Shown here: positions 17,150 to 24,823 of the stretch, in pieces
Layout: each line of letters opens with the position of its first letter
Numbering within the stretch: position 1 is the stretch's first letter
NCBI RefSeq assembly: GCF_001637205.1
Contig: NZ_LVJH01000030.1
Location: 1 to 45,929 of the forward strand
Origin: Paenibacillus glacialis
Lineage (GTDB): Bacteria > Bacillota > Bacilli > Paenibacillales > Paenibacillaceae
Direction: 5' to 3'
Length of the DNA: 45,929 nucleotides
Made by a program: the position numbers and the translations under genes
The notes under the pieces: model-generated
Database searches by the model: none
Seen by the model: only the letters and a program-made list of their open reading frames with translations
Told to the model about the DNA's origin: nothing

Positions 17150-18910
17150 ATGAGAACTCCAGTTCAACCGAAGAAACCGAAGTATATTCCGTTCGGTTAC
17201 AAATTGATGCTTACTTATCTTGTATTTGTTATTATACCTGTTATTGCTATTGGTTTTTTCTCTCATTCTATGTACCAAGACTCTATTCGCCAACAGACTA
17301 GGAGTAACATTCAGGGAACGTTGTTACAAATTCGGGACAACATCGAGTACAAGATGTCGGATGTAGAAAGAGTATCGTCGATGCTGTATCAGGATTATTA
17401 TCTCAACTTACAGCTTCGCATCAAGGATGAGGGCTGGGAAAGTTATGAACGATTGGTAAATATCATATTACCAAAGTTTGATATTGCCATTAATGCTACA
17501 GGCGTTAATATTGCGATGTACTTATTTTTGAAAAATGAGAGTTTCCCAGAAATGTATACAAGTGAAAATCCAGTGTTATTGGAACGCGACTATAATTTGT
17601 ATCAATTCAATCGGATCAAGGATAAACCTTGGTATAAGAATTTTCCTGAGGAGAAATATGGTGGTACAAAGGTATGGAAGAGTGTAGAGCTTGATAGTGA
17701 ATTCAATCGTATTTCACTACTCCGCCGGTTAGTAGATAACGTAAGTCCTTTGAGATTGAAAGAAACTGGATTTATGAGACTTAGTGTCAGCATAGATGAG
17801 CTCTTTCAATCGGTTGATTATCGTAAAATCGGTGAGGGTAGCATATTAGTGGTTAAGGATGAACATGGAAAAGTCATGTATCAGTCTGGAATTTTACCTA
17901 ATGATTTCGCTTATGACACGATTAAGGACACTGAGTACTTGACTATTAAGGAAAATATGAAAGGGCCATCATGGGAATTAGTAGCTTATGTTCCTATGAC
18001 CATTATGGAGAGAGATTCTGCGAAAGTACGGATGTTCTTAATTCTGTTATGCCTCATTTGTTTGATTGTATTTACTATTGCAGGGATGTTTATTTCTCGG
18101 TATTTTTCGATTAGGGTAACCAAAATTGTATCTGTGCTCAATGCGTTCCGCGAAGGGGATTTGCATAAGCGCATGGGGTATAAGGGCAAAGACGAATTCT
18201 CCCAAATTGCTCTAGCTCTCAATGAAATGGGACACAATATTGATCAATTGATCGAACAAGTATATGTGACCCAACTTGAGAAAAGGGAGTTGGAGTTAGA
18301 GTCACTCCAAGCGCAGATTAATCCTCATTTCCTGTATAACACGCTTTCTTCGATTAGTAGGTTGGCCAAATTCGGTGAGATCGACAAGTTACATCGTATG
18401 GTTCTAGATCTAGCTAAGTTTTATAGGCTATCATTAAATGAGGGACGGACTGTGATCCCGGTTCGTAGTGAATTGGAACAAGCACAAGCGTATATAAACA
18501 TTCAGACGACCAAGTTTGGGGAAGCGGTATCCATCTATTTCGATATTGATCCAGACATTATTAAATACGAAACCATTAAATTAATATTACAGCCATTTAT
18601 CGAGAACGCGTGTGAACACGCATGGTTTGGCGATTCGATTCATATTCGGATTGTAGGAGAACTGGAAGGGAATAATATTGTATTTAAAATCATTGATGAT
18701 GGTATTGGGATGTCTCCGCTATTAATTAAACAAATTTTTGATCCTGTTGAAGGATTGAACACGGGTTATGGCATCCGTAATGTGAATAGTCGGATTCAGC
18801 TTCACTTTGGTTCAGAGTATGGCGTAACGATTGGTAGCAGACCGGGTATTGGGTCCACGGTAAAAATTGTGATCCCAGCACAGCTCCCGAATAGAAAAAA
18901 GCGGACTTGA
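17150..18910 (+). CDS. Sensor histidine kinase (YesM type)
   Basis: 586 aa from ATG 17150; the ATG at 17141 touches its ribosome site, and GAGGG is correctly spaced for the later one. Membrane segment 1 at about 21-43, an extracellular Cache-like sensor of about 240 residues, membrane segment 2 near 290-312, then HAMP. The His_kinase domain carries the phospho-His393 in LQAQINPHFLYNTLSS. The ATPase part has N box LILQPFIENACEHA and G boxes IDDGIGM and GYGIRNVNSR. It should sense an extracellular sugar or the loaded binding protein and phosphorylate the preceding response regulator, from which it is separated by 15 nt. Confidence 0.93.
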   Translation: MRTPVQPKKPKYIPFGYKLMLTYLVFVIIPVIAIGFFSHSMYQDSIRQQTRSNIQGTLLQIRDNIEYKMSDVERVSSMLYQDYYLNLQLRIKDEGWESYERLVNIILPKFDIAINATGVNIAMYLFLKNESFPEMYTSENPVLLERDYNLYQFNRIKDKPWYKNFPEEKYGGTKVWKSVELDSEFNRISLLRRLVDNVSPLRLKETGFMRLSVSIDELFQSVDYRKIGEGSILVVKDEHGKVMYQSGILPNDFAYDTIKDTEYLTIKENMKGPSWELVAYVPMTIMERDSAKVRMFLILLCLICLIVFTIAGMFISRYFSIRVTKIVSVLNAFREGDLHKRMGYKGKDEFSQIALALNEMGHNIDQLIEQVYVTQLEKRELELESLQAQINPHFLYNTLSSISRLAKFGEIDKLHRMVLDLAKFYRLSLNEGRTVIPVRSELEQAQAYINIQTTKFGEAVSIYFDIDPDIIKYETIKLILQPFIENACEHAWFGDSIHIRIVGELEGNNIVFKIIDDGIGMSPLLIKQIFDPVEGLNTGYGIRNVNSRIQLHFGSEYGVTIGSRPGIGSTVKIVIPAQLPNRKKRT

Positions 18911-18948
18911 AAATGGAGATTAAATCGAAGGTAAATACATTGTAAATG

Positions 18949-18992
18949 AAAAAGATGACTTCTGAGTATGAGTATTCAGGAGCCATCTTTTT
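18949..18992. terminator. Bidirectional terminator between the kinase gene and the 61-aa gene
   Basis: AAAAAGATG pairs with CATCTTTTT, with CTTCTGA against TCAGGAG inside. A and T tracts lie on both sides, suiting the convergent genes. Confidence 0.8.
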
Positions 18993-19022
18993 TCATATTG
19001 TGTTCTATCTAAAGAAGGAGAC

Positions 19023-19208
19023 TTATGAACCACCCGTACGACGACGTTGGTTAGTCGGCTTTATGTTGTTCTGACTTTTTAATGTTTTGCCAGAACCAGC
19101 TTGAAAGGTATTCGCGTTACCTGAGGCAGCTTGTTGTTTCTTCTGCTCAAGTTTTTTTCGAATGGCATCAGCCAGACTGACTTTTTTTACTTCTTTATTT
19201 TCGCTCAT
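19023..19208 (-). CDS. Small basic protein of unknown function
   Basis: 61 aa. It begins with an acidic/basic stretch (MSENKEVKK) and a short amphipathic helix-like segment (SLADAIRKKLEQKKQQ), then a low-complexity Gly/Asn/Gln tail ending in RRRTGGS. No membrane segment, Cys pair or catalytic motif is visible. The start is convincing: GGGAGG lies 7 nt before the ATG on the minus strand, and composition is protein-like. It appears monocistronic and convergent to the kinase gene. The family is not one I can name; a nucleic-acid- or ribosome-associated role would be a guess based on charge alone. Confidence 0.7.
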   Translation of the reverse strand: MSENKEVKKVSLADAIRKKLEQKKQQAASGNANTFQAGSGKTLKSQNNIKPTNQRRRTGGS

Positions 19209-19361
19209 ATGAAAACCTCCCTTTGGGCGTGTGTATTCATTTTAATCGTTTTTAATTATCTCTACAAGGGGGAGTATGCTCATGCTCCTGATGAAGACAA
19301 TTTCGTTGGTCTAGTCTCAAAAAGAATACGTTTATTCAGATAAGGAAAAGATGGTTGGTAA

Positions 19362-20255
19362 ATGCAAATGAAGGAGTTGTACAAGGGCTTGGATATTTAT
19401 GAAGAGATACGTAAAGGAGAAAGAGGAGCATGGGTTAGTATTGGTGCATATCTCATTTTGTCTGCGCTCAAATTAGTGAGTGGTTATGTATTTACTTCTA
19501 GCGCTTTATTAGCTGACGGAGTAAATAACGTAACAGATATCGTTGCATCCGTAGCCGTATTAATTGGTCTACGTATTTCACAGAAACCACCGGACTCGGA
19601 TCATGCTTATGGACATTTCAGAGCCGAGACCGTAGCAGCACTTATAGCTTCTTTTATTATGGCTTTGGCTGGTGTTCAAGTTATAGTAGAAAGCGTGAAG
19701 ACATTTTGGAAAGGTGAACAAATGGAGCCCCCGAGCTTATGGTCTGCTGGTGTGGCTCTCCTATGCGCCATCGCGATGTTTGGGGTTTACCTGTACAATC
19801 GTCGCTTAGCGGAACAAATTAATAATAATGCTTTGATGGCTGCTGCCAAAGATAATCTTTCTGATGCTATGGTAAGTGTCGGAGCGACGGTGGGGATTGT
19901 AGGTGCGCAGTTTGGATTACCTTGGCTTGATAGCATAGCAGCATTTGTGGTGGGAATAATCATCTGTAGGACCGCCTGGGGTATTTTCAAAGAATGCACA
20001 TATAGTCTTACGGATGGATTCGATCAAAACCAAATTACGGATTTACGAGGTACAATAGCTTCTGTTTCAGGGGTAGAAGGGATCAAGGATGTGAAAGCAC
20101 GGGTTCACGGTAGTCGTATACTTGTAGATGTGGTGATTGAAGTACAATCTAACTTAAGTGTTACTGAAGGACATCAGATCACGGACTTAATTGAAGAACA
20201 AGTGAAGAAAGAGCATAACATCATGCAAGTTCAGATTCATGTAGAGCCCAAATAA
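19362..20255 (+). CDS. Cation diffusion facilitator, probable manganese exporter
   Basis: 297 aa, six membrane segments then a cytoplasmic ferredoxin-like domain (about 210-297). The metal site can be read: TM2 has Asn55-x3-Asp59 (GVNNVTD) and TM5 has Asp164-x3-Asp168 (KDNLSDA). Zinc CDFs use H/DxxxD with HxxxD; the NxxxD plus DxxxD combination is known from manganese exporters such as MntE and MneP/MneS. The DHAYGHFRAE motif after TM2 is standard for CDFs. So proton-driven Mn(II) efflux is the best inference. The start ATG at 19362 has only a weak AAGGAA upstream; ATG at 19368 is an alternative. No Mn riboswitch is visible in front. Confidence 0.88.
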   Translation: MQMKELYKGLDIYEEIRKGERGAWVSIGAYLILSALKLVSGYVFTSSALLADGVNNVTDIVASVAVLIGLRISQKPPDSDHAYGHFRAETVAALIASFIMALAGVQVIVESVKTFWKGEQMEPPSLWSAGVALLCAIAMFGVYLYNRRLAEQINNNALMAAAKDNLSDAMVSVGATVGIVGAQFGLPWLDSIAAFVVGIIICRTAWGIFKECTYSLTDGFDQNQITDLRGTIASVSGVEGIKDVKARVHGSRILVDVVIEVQSNLSVTEGHQITDLIEEQVKKEHNIMQVQIHVEPK

Positions 20256-20305
20256 GGGAAGCACGCTATGAGCAAACAGGCATAAAGTTATATTTATAAA
20301 TATAG

Positions 20306-20341
20306 AAAGGGTGTCTTCCAATTGAGAAGATACTCTTTTTT
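20306..20341 (+). terminator. Terminator after the CDF gene
   Basis: AAAGGGTGTCTTC pairs with GAAGATACTCTTT (one mismatch) followed by TTTT. A small AT palindrome TATATTTATAAATATA precedes it. Confidence 0.75.
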
Positions 20342-20484
20342 AGGTTTACCTGTTGGTTATTTTCGACAGCGCTATGACTGTGAATAGGAAGAATTGTATT
20401 CCCTTTAGTGATAAAAGGTTCTTTTTTCTGTTATAGTTGAGGCATTAAGTAAAAGATTTATTTTTGTTTGAAAGGAGAGAAGTA

Positions 20485-21060
20485 ATGCGGATTGTTAGAC
20501 GAATGATTGTTACAGTGTTGTTATTGGTAATTGCGCTGGTTGTTGCAGTTATAGTCTATATCAGACCAGAAAAAGAACTAGATATGAGCTACGAACAAGT
20601 GGATATGAAAGTTAAAGTGTGGAACATGGTGAAGAATCGAGTACCTGAAATTGAATTAACAAGGGAAGAAATGAATCATCTTGCAAAGAAAAAAATGGTA
20701 GAGGCTCTCACAACTACGGATACAAACGTAAAAGTTACAGGGGTGGAGTTTAGCATTCATGAAGAAGAATTGGAAGCAAAATTCAATGGCAAATGGGGCG
20801 TGATTCCTTTTGGAGGAACATTAAACTTTCATATGAAATCTAATGGCAGTGACCTGATACTAGAGCATACATCGACCAGAATTAGACAAATTGAAATACC
20901 ATCTTCACGATGGTCCTTAGCTCCAATAACCGTCTCTTTAAACGAATATGTACCTAATTTAGTGGGAGTAGATCATATTAATTTTAAAACGGATAGCATC
21001 GTGCTTTTCTTTAAGATAGATTGGTTAGCTATACCGCCATTTTTACTTGATCTAAAATAA
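20485..21060 (+). CDS. Membrane-anchored protein of unknown function (possibly YpmS/DUF2140-like)
   Basis: 191 aa from ATG 20485 behind AAAGGAG; an in-frame TTG at 20464 lies before that ribosome site and is unlikely. One N-terminal membrane segment (about residues 8-27, VTVLLLVIALVVAVIVYI) is followed by an extracellular domain of about 160 residues. The pattern of the outer domain (LTREEMNHLAKKKM, then alternating beta strands such as VTGVEFSIHEEELEAKFNG, then TLNFHMKSNG) resembles DUF2140/YpmS and similar lipid-binding-like folds. That is a loose resemblance, not a firm match. No cysteines or catalytic motifs stand out. It stands alone between a terminator and a 333-bp gap. Confidence 0.6.
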   Translation: MRIVRRMIVTVLLLVIALVVAVIVYIRPEKELDMSYEQVDMKVKVWNMVKNRVPEIELTREEMNHLAKKKMVEALTTTDTNVKVTGVEFSIHEEELEAKFNGKWGVIPFGGTLNFHMKSNGSDLILEHTSTRIRQIEIPSSRWSLAPITVSLNEYVPNLVGVDHINFKTDSIVLFFKIDWLAIPPFLLDLK

Positions 21061-21393
21061 TGCATAACAATCAAAGAACCCCAAATCGTTAGTGTAACAA
21101 CTATTCGCAATGGAGGTTGCTGCTGCAACACCGTTCCTTCTTCATATTTAGTTAAATGTAGGATATTTTCTCTGTTTCCTTCATAAGGATTAGGAGAATT
21201 CTATGTGACGTTCCGTCTTGGTGCATCCTTGTATTCGGTATTTAACCTAGGATTTTAAAAATGAACAATCCAGATTTGGATGATTTAAAAAAGCCAGTTC
21301 TACTTAGAGGACTCCTGTTTCGCACTTTTGGAGAAGGAGTAACTAAGAGCAATAAATAATATAAATTAAGAACGTAAAAGGAGCGATTGTACT
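21061..21393. other. 333-bp intergenic region with hairpins and one weak small ORF
   Basis: Contains a short hairpin near 21113-21132 (GTTGC/GCAAC). A longer one near 21303-21347 pairs CTTAG and ACTCCT with AGGAGT and CTAAG. An ORF of 32 codons runs from ATG 21261 to TAA 21357-21359 (begins MNNPDLDDLKKPVLL) but has no convincing ribosome site. AGCCAGTTCTACTT (21294-21307) recalls the 3' end of repeat family A, possibly by chance. Confidence 0.35.
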
Positions 21394-21876
21394 ATGATCG
21401 AAATTAGTGTCGTTATTATAGCTGTTGCATTTGCAGTACTTGTTGTATTTCTTATAAATACGCTAAGAGCAGCTACGAAATCATTAGAGAAAACAACTCA
21501 GACCTTGCAGGAAGTTCAGATGACGATTGAAGAATTGGGTTATGAAGTGAAACAAACCGTTAGACACGCGAATGATATTACCGTTGATTTACAATCGAAG
21601 ATGAAACAAATTGATCCCGTGATAGAATCTGTACACAATCTAGGCGAAGTATTAAGTGAAGTTACATATGCAGCTAAGCAACTCTCGAGTACTGTGATGG
21701 ATAAAATGATGAAAAAGAACAATACACCGCCTGCTTCTAACGTACCACCAAGTACGGCTGAACAACGTACAGTGAAATCTTATACAACTGTAAGTGAGAC
21801 GAAGGAATCAAAAGCAACAAGTTGGATAAAGTACGTTGATGTCGCAGCTGGAATATGGCAGAGGTTTCGCCGTTAA
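21394..21876 (+). CDS. DUF948 membrane protein (YtxG-like)
   Basis: 160 aa. A single N-terminal membrane helix (about 4-24) is followed by a long coiled-coil-like region (TKSLEKTTQTLQEVQMTIEEL and onward to about 110) and a flexible Ser/Thr-rich tail. This is the DUF948 layout of B. subtilis YtxG, which lies next to YtxH there and belongs to the general stress set. Function is unknown. Start ATG follows AAAAGGAGCG. The neighbouring YtxH-like gene is convergent instead of being in the same operon, a difference from B. subtilis order. Confidence 0.8.
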   Translation: MIEISVVIIAVAFAVLVVFLINTLRAATKSLEKTTQTLQEVQMTIEELGYEVKQTVRHANDITVDLQSKMKQIDPVIESVHNLGEVLSEVTYAAKQLSSTVMDKMMKKNNTPPASNVPPSTAEQRTVKSYTTVSETKESKATSWIKYVDVAAGIWQRFRR

Positions 21877-21953
21877 GGAGATTTTGAAAATGTGAGGTAA
21901 TCCACATCTTCGCTTTCATTATGGTAATGCGTAGATGCTTAGGTGGTAGTTGA

Positions 21954-21994
21954 CGCAAAAAATAGCCAGCTTAGATAAGCCGGCTATTTTTGCG
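21954..21994. terminator. Bidirectional terminator between DUF948 and ytxH-like genes
   Basis: CGCAAAAAATAGCC pairs with GGCTATTTTTGCG, with AGCTT and AAGC extending it inward (one mismatch). A and T tracts on both sides fit convergent genes. Confidence 0.85.
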
Positions 21995-22004
21995 AACGAA
22001 TGGA

Positions 22005-22412
22005 TTAATATTTTGTCGCGTTCAGCTCATGTTGAATATCTTTAGCTGCATCTGTGGAAGTATCCTTAATTTCTTGAGTAGCATCAGCTATTTCTTCTGA
22101 TACATTAGAAGCAGAAATTTTTACCGTATCTATGATGTTATGAGAACCTTCAACAATACTTTTAGCAACGTCAGAAGATTTGGTAGAGACGGTCTTAGCT
22201 ATTTCGGTTGCCTTATCGCCTACAACACATGCAACTTCTTTTGTTTTGTCAGTAACGAGAGATAACTTCTCACTGAGATCTCCGCGTAGCTCATTACCTG
22301 GTTTGGGAGCAAACAATAAAGCTGCTGCTGCACCGATTAATCCACCAATTAACGCCCCTTTGAAGAACGTGCTATTACTTTGTACTGGATAGTTTTTTTC
22401 TTCTGGACTCAT
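22005..22412 (-). CDS. YtxH family protein
   Basis: 135 aa. It has a glycine-rich N-terminal membrane segment with the family motif GALIGGLIGAAAALLFAPKPGNELR (positions about 19-43), followed by a long amphipathic helical tail rich in Lys, Asp and Ser that recalls apolipoprotein or LEA-like repeats (SEKLSLVTDKTKEV, SDVAKSIVEG). YtxH-family proteins are associated with general stress in Bacilli; biochemical function is unknown. Minus-strand start ATG is preceded by TTAGGAGTG. A TATACT box about 40 bp upstream of the start could be its -10. Confidence 0.82.
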   Translation of the reverse strand: MSPEEKNYPVQSNSTFFKGALIGGLIGAAAALLFAPKPGNELRGDLSEKLSLVTDKTKEVACVVGDKATEIAKTVSTKSSDVAKSIVEGSHNIIDTVKISASNVSEEIADATQEIKDTSTDAAKDIQHELNATKY

Positions 22413-22467
22413 ACTAAATCACTCCTAAATTTATAATTTTTTAATAGATATTAAGTATATCCTATAT

Positions 22468-22551
22468 TTAGGTGGTTTGTCTGAATAAACGACTGATTAG
22501 ACTTAAAAGGAAAACGAAAATGGCTGTTCCCAAAATAAATCCCCACATCAT
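22468..22551 (-). CDS. Candidate 27-aa membrane miniprotein
   Basis: From ATG 22551 the reading frame gives MMWGFILGTAIFVFLLSLIS then RLFRQTT and a stop, that is one membrane helix with a basic tail. An extended form could start at GTG 22569, directly after in-frame stops. No clear Shine-Dalgarno site is visible for either start, and a hairpin (CCCCA/TGGGG) overlaps the start region. It lies between two conserved minus-strand genes. The rest of 22413-22749 holds the terminator at 22687 and no other gene I can support. Confidence 0.35.
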   Translation of the reverse strand: MMWGFILGTAIFVFLLSLISRLFRQTT

Positions 22552-22686
22552 GATTTGGGGAACCAACACTTACTAGAGGCGGGTACAGTACAAAGATTTG
22601 AATATCAAAGGAAGTAGTAGTGAAGGGGAATCATAATTTATTCTGGTGGATCTTCCCTAAACCGACACATTGTGAATATAAAAGAA

Positions 22687-22739
22687 AGAAGGAGGATGTC
22701 CCAAACCATGTGGTAATGGTTTTGGGACATCCTCCTTCT
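22687..22739 (-). terminator. Very long hairpin terminator after the DUF1128 gene
   Basis: A 23-bp stem (AGAAGGAGGATGTCCCAAA and ACCAT against their complements) with a single bulge and a 6-nt loop. On the minus strand it is followed by TCTTTTAT, so it ends the minus-strand gene at 22750. Confidence 0.8.
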
Positions 22740-22749
22740 AATATAATCA

Positions 22750-22977
22750 TTACGATTGACGGCGTAATCGTCCGAGTTCTAATACAAGAGACTCAACTTC
22801 CGAAATGCTAAGGTTACTCTTTTTCATGACTAACTCATATACATCTTGAATATCCTCATACTGTTCTACTGAAAATGCGGAAGCTTGCATAGCGGCTCCA
22901 CTTGCCATTCTTAATTTTGTTTTAATCTCTTCAATCATATATTCGATGTTCTCAGGCGTTTTATTTGATAAATCCAT
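22750..22977 (-). CDS. DUF1128 protein (YfkK-like)
   Basis: 75 aa from ATG 22977 (MDLSNKTPENIEYMIEEIKT). An ATG four codons earlier abuts the GAGAGG site and is less likely. Features of the small DUF1128 family are present: IEEIKTKLRMASGAAMQA, then SVEQYEDIQDVYELVMKKSNLSISE and a final LGRLRR. B. subtilis YfkK has the same length. It is an all-helical soluble protein of unknown function. It stands alone between its own long terminator and a divergent hydrolase gene. Confidence 0.8.
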   Translation of the reverse strand: MDLSNKTPENIEYMIEEIKTKLRMASGAAMQASAFSVEQYEDIQDVYELVMKKSNLSISEVESLVLELGRLRRQS

Positions 22978-23157
22978 TAGATGGACCATCCTCTCTTGGT
23001 ATAAAATATGCTTCCTGTATTGTAACATGTCACACACACTCACTACCATTATCTCTTATTAAAGGCTTCGGAATATGGAAATTTAAATTAAATGGTTTCA
23101 AGATCGTATAATTTGATTAATAATACTTATGAAGAGACGCAGAAAGAAGGATTAATT

Positions 23158-23952
23158 ATGGGAAAAATAATATGCGATGGAAATACAATTTGTTATAAGG
23201 ATCAAGGTCAGGGAGAGCCCCTAGTGCTTCTGCATGGATTTTGTGGTAGTTCGGAATATTGGGATCAAGTAGTGCCGTTGTTATCAGAGCGTTATCGTTG
23301 TATCGTACCTGATCTTCGCGGTCACGGTTTTTCGGATGCCCCAATGGGAGCCTATACGATTGAACAAATGGCTGATGATGTTGTTCAATTGTTGGATGCA
23401 TTGGAACTTACGAAAGTGACACTCTTAGGTCATTCACTAGGGGGATATATTACCCTTTCGTTCGCTCAACGATATGCTTCTCGACTGAATGGATTCGGAC
23501 TCATTCACTCTACAGCTTTCCCTGATAGTGAAGAGGCAAAGGAGAAGCGATTACTCGCAGTAAGAGGTATTCAGTCTAACGGGATCACACCGTTTGTAGA
23601 TAAGATGATTCCAAGTCTCTTTGCGCCAGATCATATAAATACTCATCCAGAATGGATACATCTAGCTAAAGAAATTGGATATAAAACGCCTCCACAGGGT
23701 GCCACTGGAGCAGCAATGGCGATGCGTGAACGTCCGGATCGTCGAGAGGTTCTGTCGGCAACGGTTCTTCCAGTATTACTTGTTGCGGGAGAGAAGGATG
23801 GTATTATTTCGCCAGAGAAGACATTTACCGTGGACCAACCTAAGGTGACTCAGGTAACGATTACAGACGTAGGACATATGAGTATGTTGGAAGCACCTGA
23901 TCAGTTGGCTGAGACTATTGTAACTTTTTTGGATAAGGTCAAAGCTAACTAG
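23158..23952 (+). CDS. Soluble alpha/beta hydrolase
   Basis: 264 aa from ATG 23158 behind GAAGGA; an earlier in-frame ATG at 23092 has no ribosome site. Catalytic triad: Ser93 in GHSLGG, Asp214 in GEKDGI, His240 in DVGHMS. The oxyanion region is LLHGFCGSSEYW and the strand-4 motif PDLRGHGFSD, as in the haloperoxidase/esterase/lactonase group of about 265 residues. No signal peptide or membrane segment is seen, so it is cytoplasmic. The substrate cannot be read from sequence. It is monocistronic with a terminator 28 nt downstream. Confidence 0.88.
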   Translation: MGKIICDGNTICYKDQGQGEPLVLLHGFCGSSEYWDQVVPLLSERYRCIVPDLRGHGFSDAPMGAYTIEQMADDVVQLLDALELTKVTLLGHSLGGYITLSFAQRYASRLNGFGLIHSTAFPDSEEAKEKRLLAVRGIQSNGITPFVDKMIPSLFAPDHINTHPEWIHLAKEIGYKTPPQGATGAAMAMRERPDRREVLSATVLPVLLVAGEKDGIISPEKTFTVDQPKVTQVTITDVGHMSMLEAPDQLAETIVTFLDKVKAN

Positions 23953-23980
23953 TATTGTATAATGAATATCAAATCATTCA

Positions 23981-24015
23981 AAGAAACCCGAAGGCATTGC
24001 GCTTTCGGGTTTCTT
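23981..24015 (+). terminator. Terminator after the alpha/beta hydrolase gene
   Basis: AAGAAACCCGAA pairs with TTCGGGTTTCTT around a short loop; T-rich 3' arm. Confidence 0.82.
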
Positions 24016-24113
24016 CCTCGAGCAGTGTTACTGGCATTGCTTGTGGGAATGACTTACAATCGAAGATAAGTAGAAAAGAGTCTCGAAAATGTGAAATTTC
24101 AAGGAGGGTATAC

Positions 24114-24764
24114 ATGTTTCGTAATGATTACATTCTCAGAATGGTTGAAGAAATGACCCAAATGATCTCCAAAGTATTTGATTTGAAAAAAGAACGAAAA
24201 CATACTGAGGCCCTTTGGGAAATAGATGAATTACTTAGTAGGGAGTTCCCCCTTAATTCACGTCTGTTGAATTCGTTACCAACAGAAGAGATCACGGAAA
24301 TGTTTCGTTTTGGTACGACGGTTGAATCAGATAAGTTACAGGGTGCAGCGTATCTTTTGAATGAAGAAGGAAAGATATATATGGATTCGGGTCAAATAGA
24401 TGAAGGCTTAACCCGATTTATGAAATCATTACATCTTTATTTGGTTGCGGAACTTCATGGTGCGAATAAAGAGCTGATCCAACTTCCGAATCAGGTTGAT
24501 AATCTTTTGAATCAGCTCAAAGACTATCGTCTTCCGCTAAAAACGGAAACCTTGTTGTTTCACTATCAAGAGAAGAATGGGTGTTATGCTGAAGCAGAGA
24601 ATGCATTGTTTCGTCTCTTAGAACGAGATGGAATAGATCCAGTTGAGGGGCTCGCTTTCTACGAACGGCTTCAGGGTGAAGAGGATGAAAGACTGACGCA
24701 GGGAAGACTCCCGCGGGCAGAGGTTGTGGAAGGGTTATATGAAATGCAGCGAAGAATCCAGTAA
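24114..24764 (+). CDS. Helical-repeat protein, DUF6483-like
   Basis: 216 aa from ATG 24114 behind a strong AAGGAGGG; upstream in-frame codons run through the previous terminator and should be excluded. The N-terminus MFRNDYILRMVEEMTQMISK, then LKKERKHTEALWEIDELL, fits my memory of the DUF6483 family of Paenibacillus-type bacteria. The whole chain looks alpha-helical with TPR-like spacing (AAYLLNEEGKIYMDSGQIDEG). No membrane segment or catalytic motif. Function unknown; a protein-interaction role is plausible from fold. It precedes the methyltransferase gene by 59 nt and may be co-transcribed with it. Confidence 0.7.
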   Translation: MFRNDYILRMVEEMTQMISKVFDLKKERKHTEALWEIDELLSREFPLNSRLLNSLPTEEITEMFRFGTTVESDKLQGAAYLLNEEGKIYMDSGQIDEGLTRFMKSLHLYLVAELHGANKELIQLPNQVDNLLNQLKDYRLPLKTETLLFHYQEKNGCYAEAENALFRLLERDGIDPVEGLAFYERLQGEEDERLTQGRLPRAEVVEGLYEMQRRIQ

Positions 24765-24823
24765 TAATGATTTGGATGAGTCAACCGAATATGGTATTGT
24801 AACGGATAAGACAACTTTAGAAA

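Noticed and set aside
19131..19343. Plus-strand 70-aa frame
   Set aside because: Opposite the 61-aa gene, which has the better ribosome site; no ribosome site here.
22519..22575. Plus-strand 18-codon ORF with AAAAGGA upstream (MAVPKINPHIM...)
   Set aside because: Very short, overlaps the opposite-strand hairpin and the more membrane-protein-like minus frame; no support beyond a ribosome-site-like sequence.
22620..22811. Plus-strand 63-aa frame
   Set aside because: Crosses the long terminator hairpin and overlaps the DUF1128 gene; no family features.
23955..24113. N-terminal extension of the DUF6483-like gene
   Set aside because: It passes through a terminator, while ATG 24114 has an excellent AAGGAGGG site.
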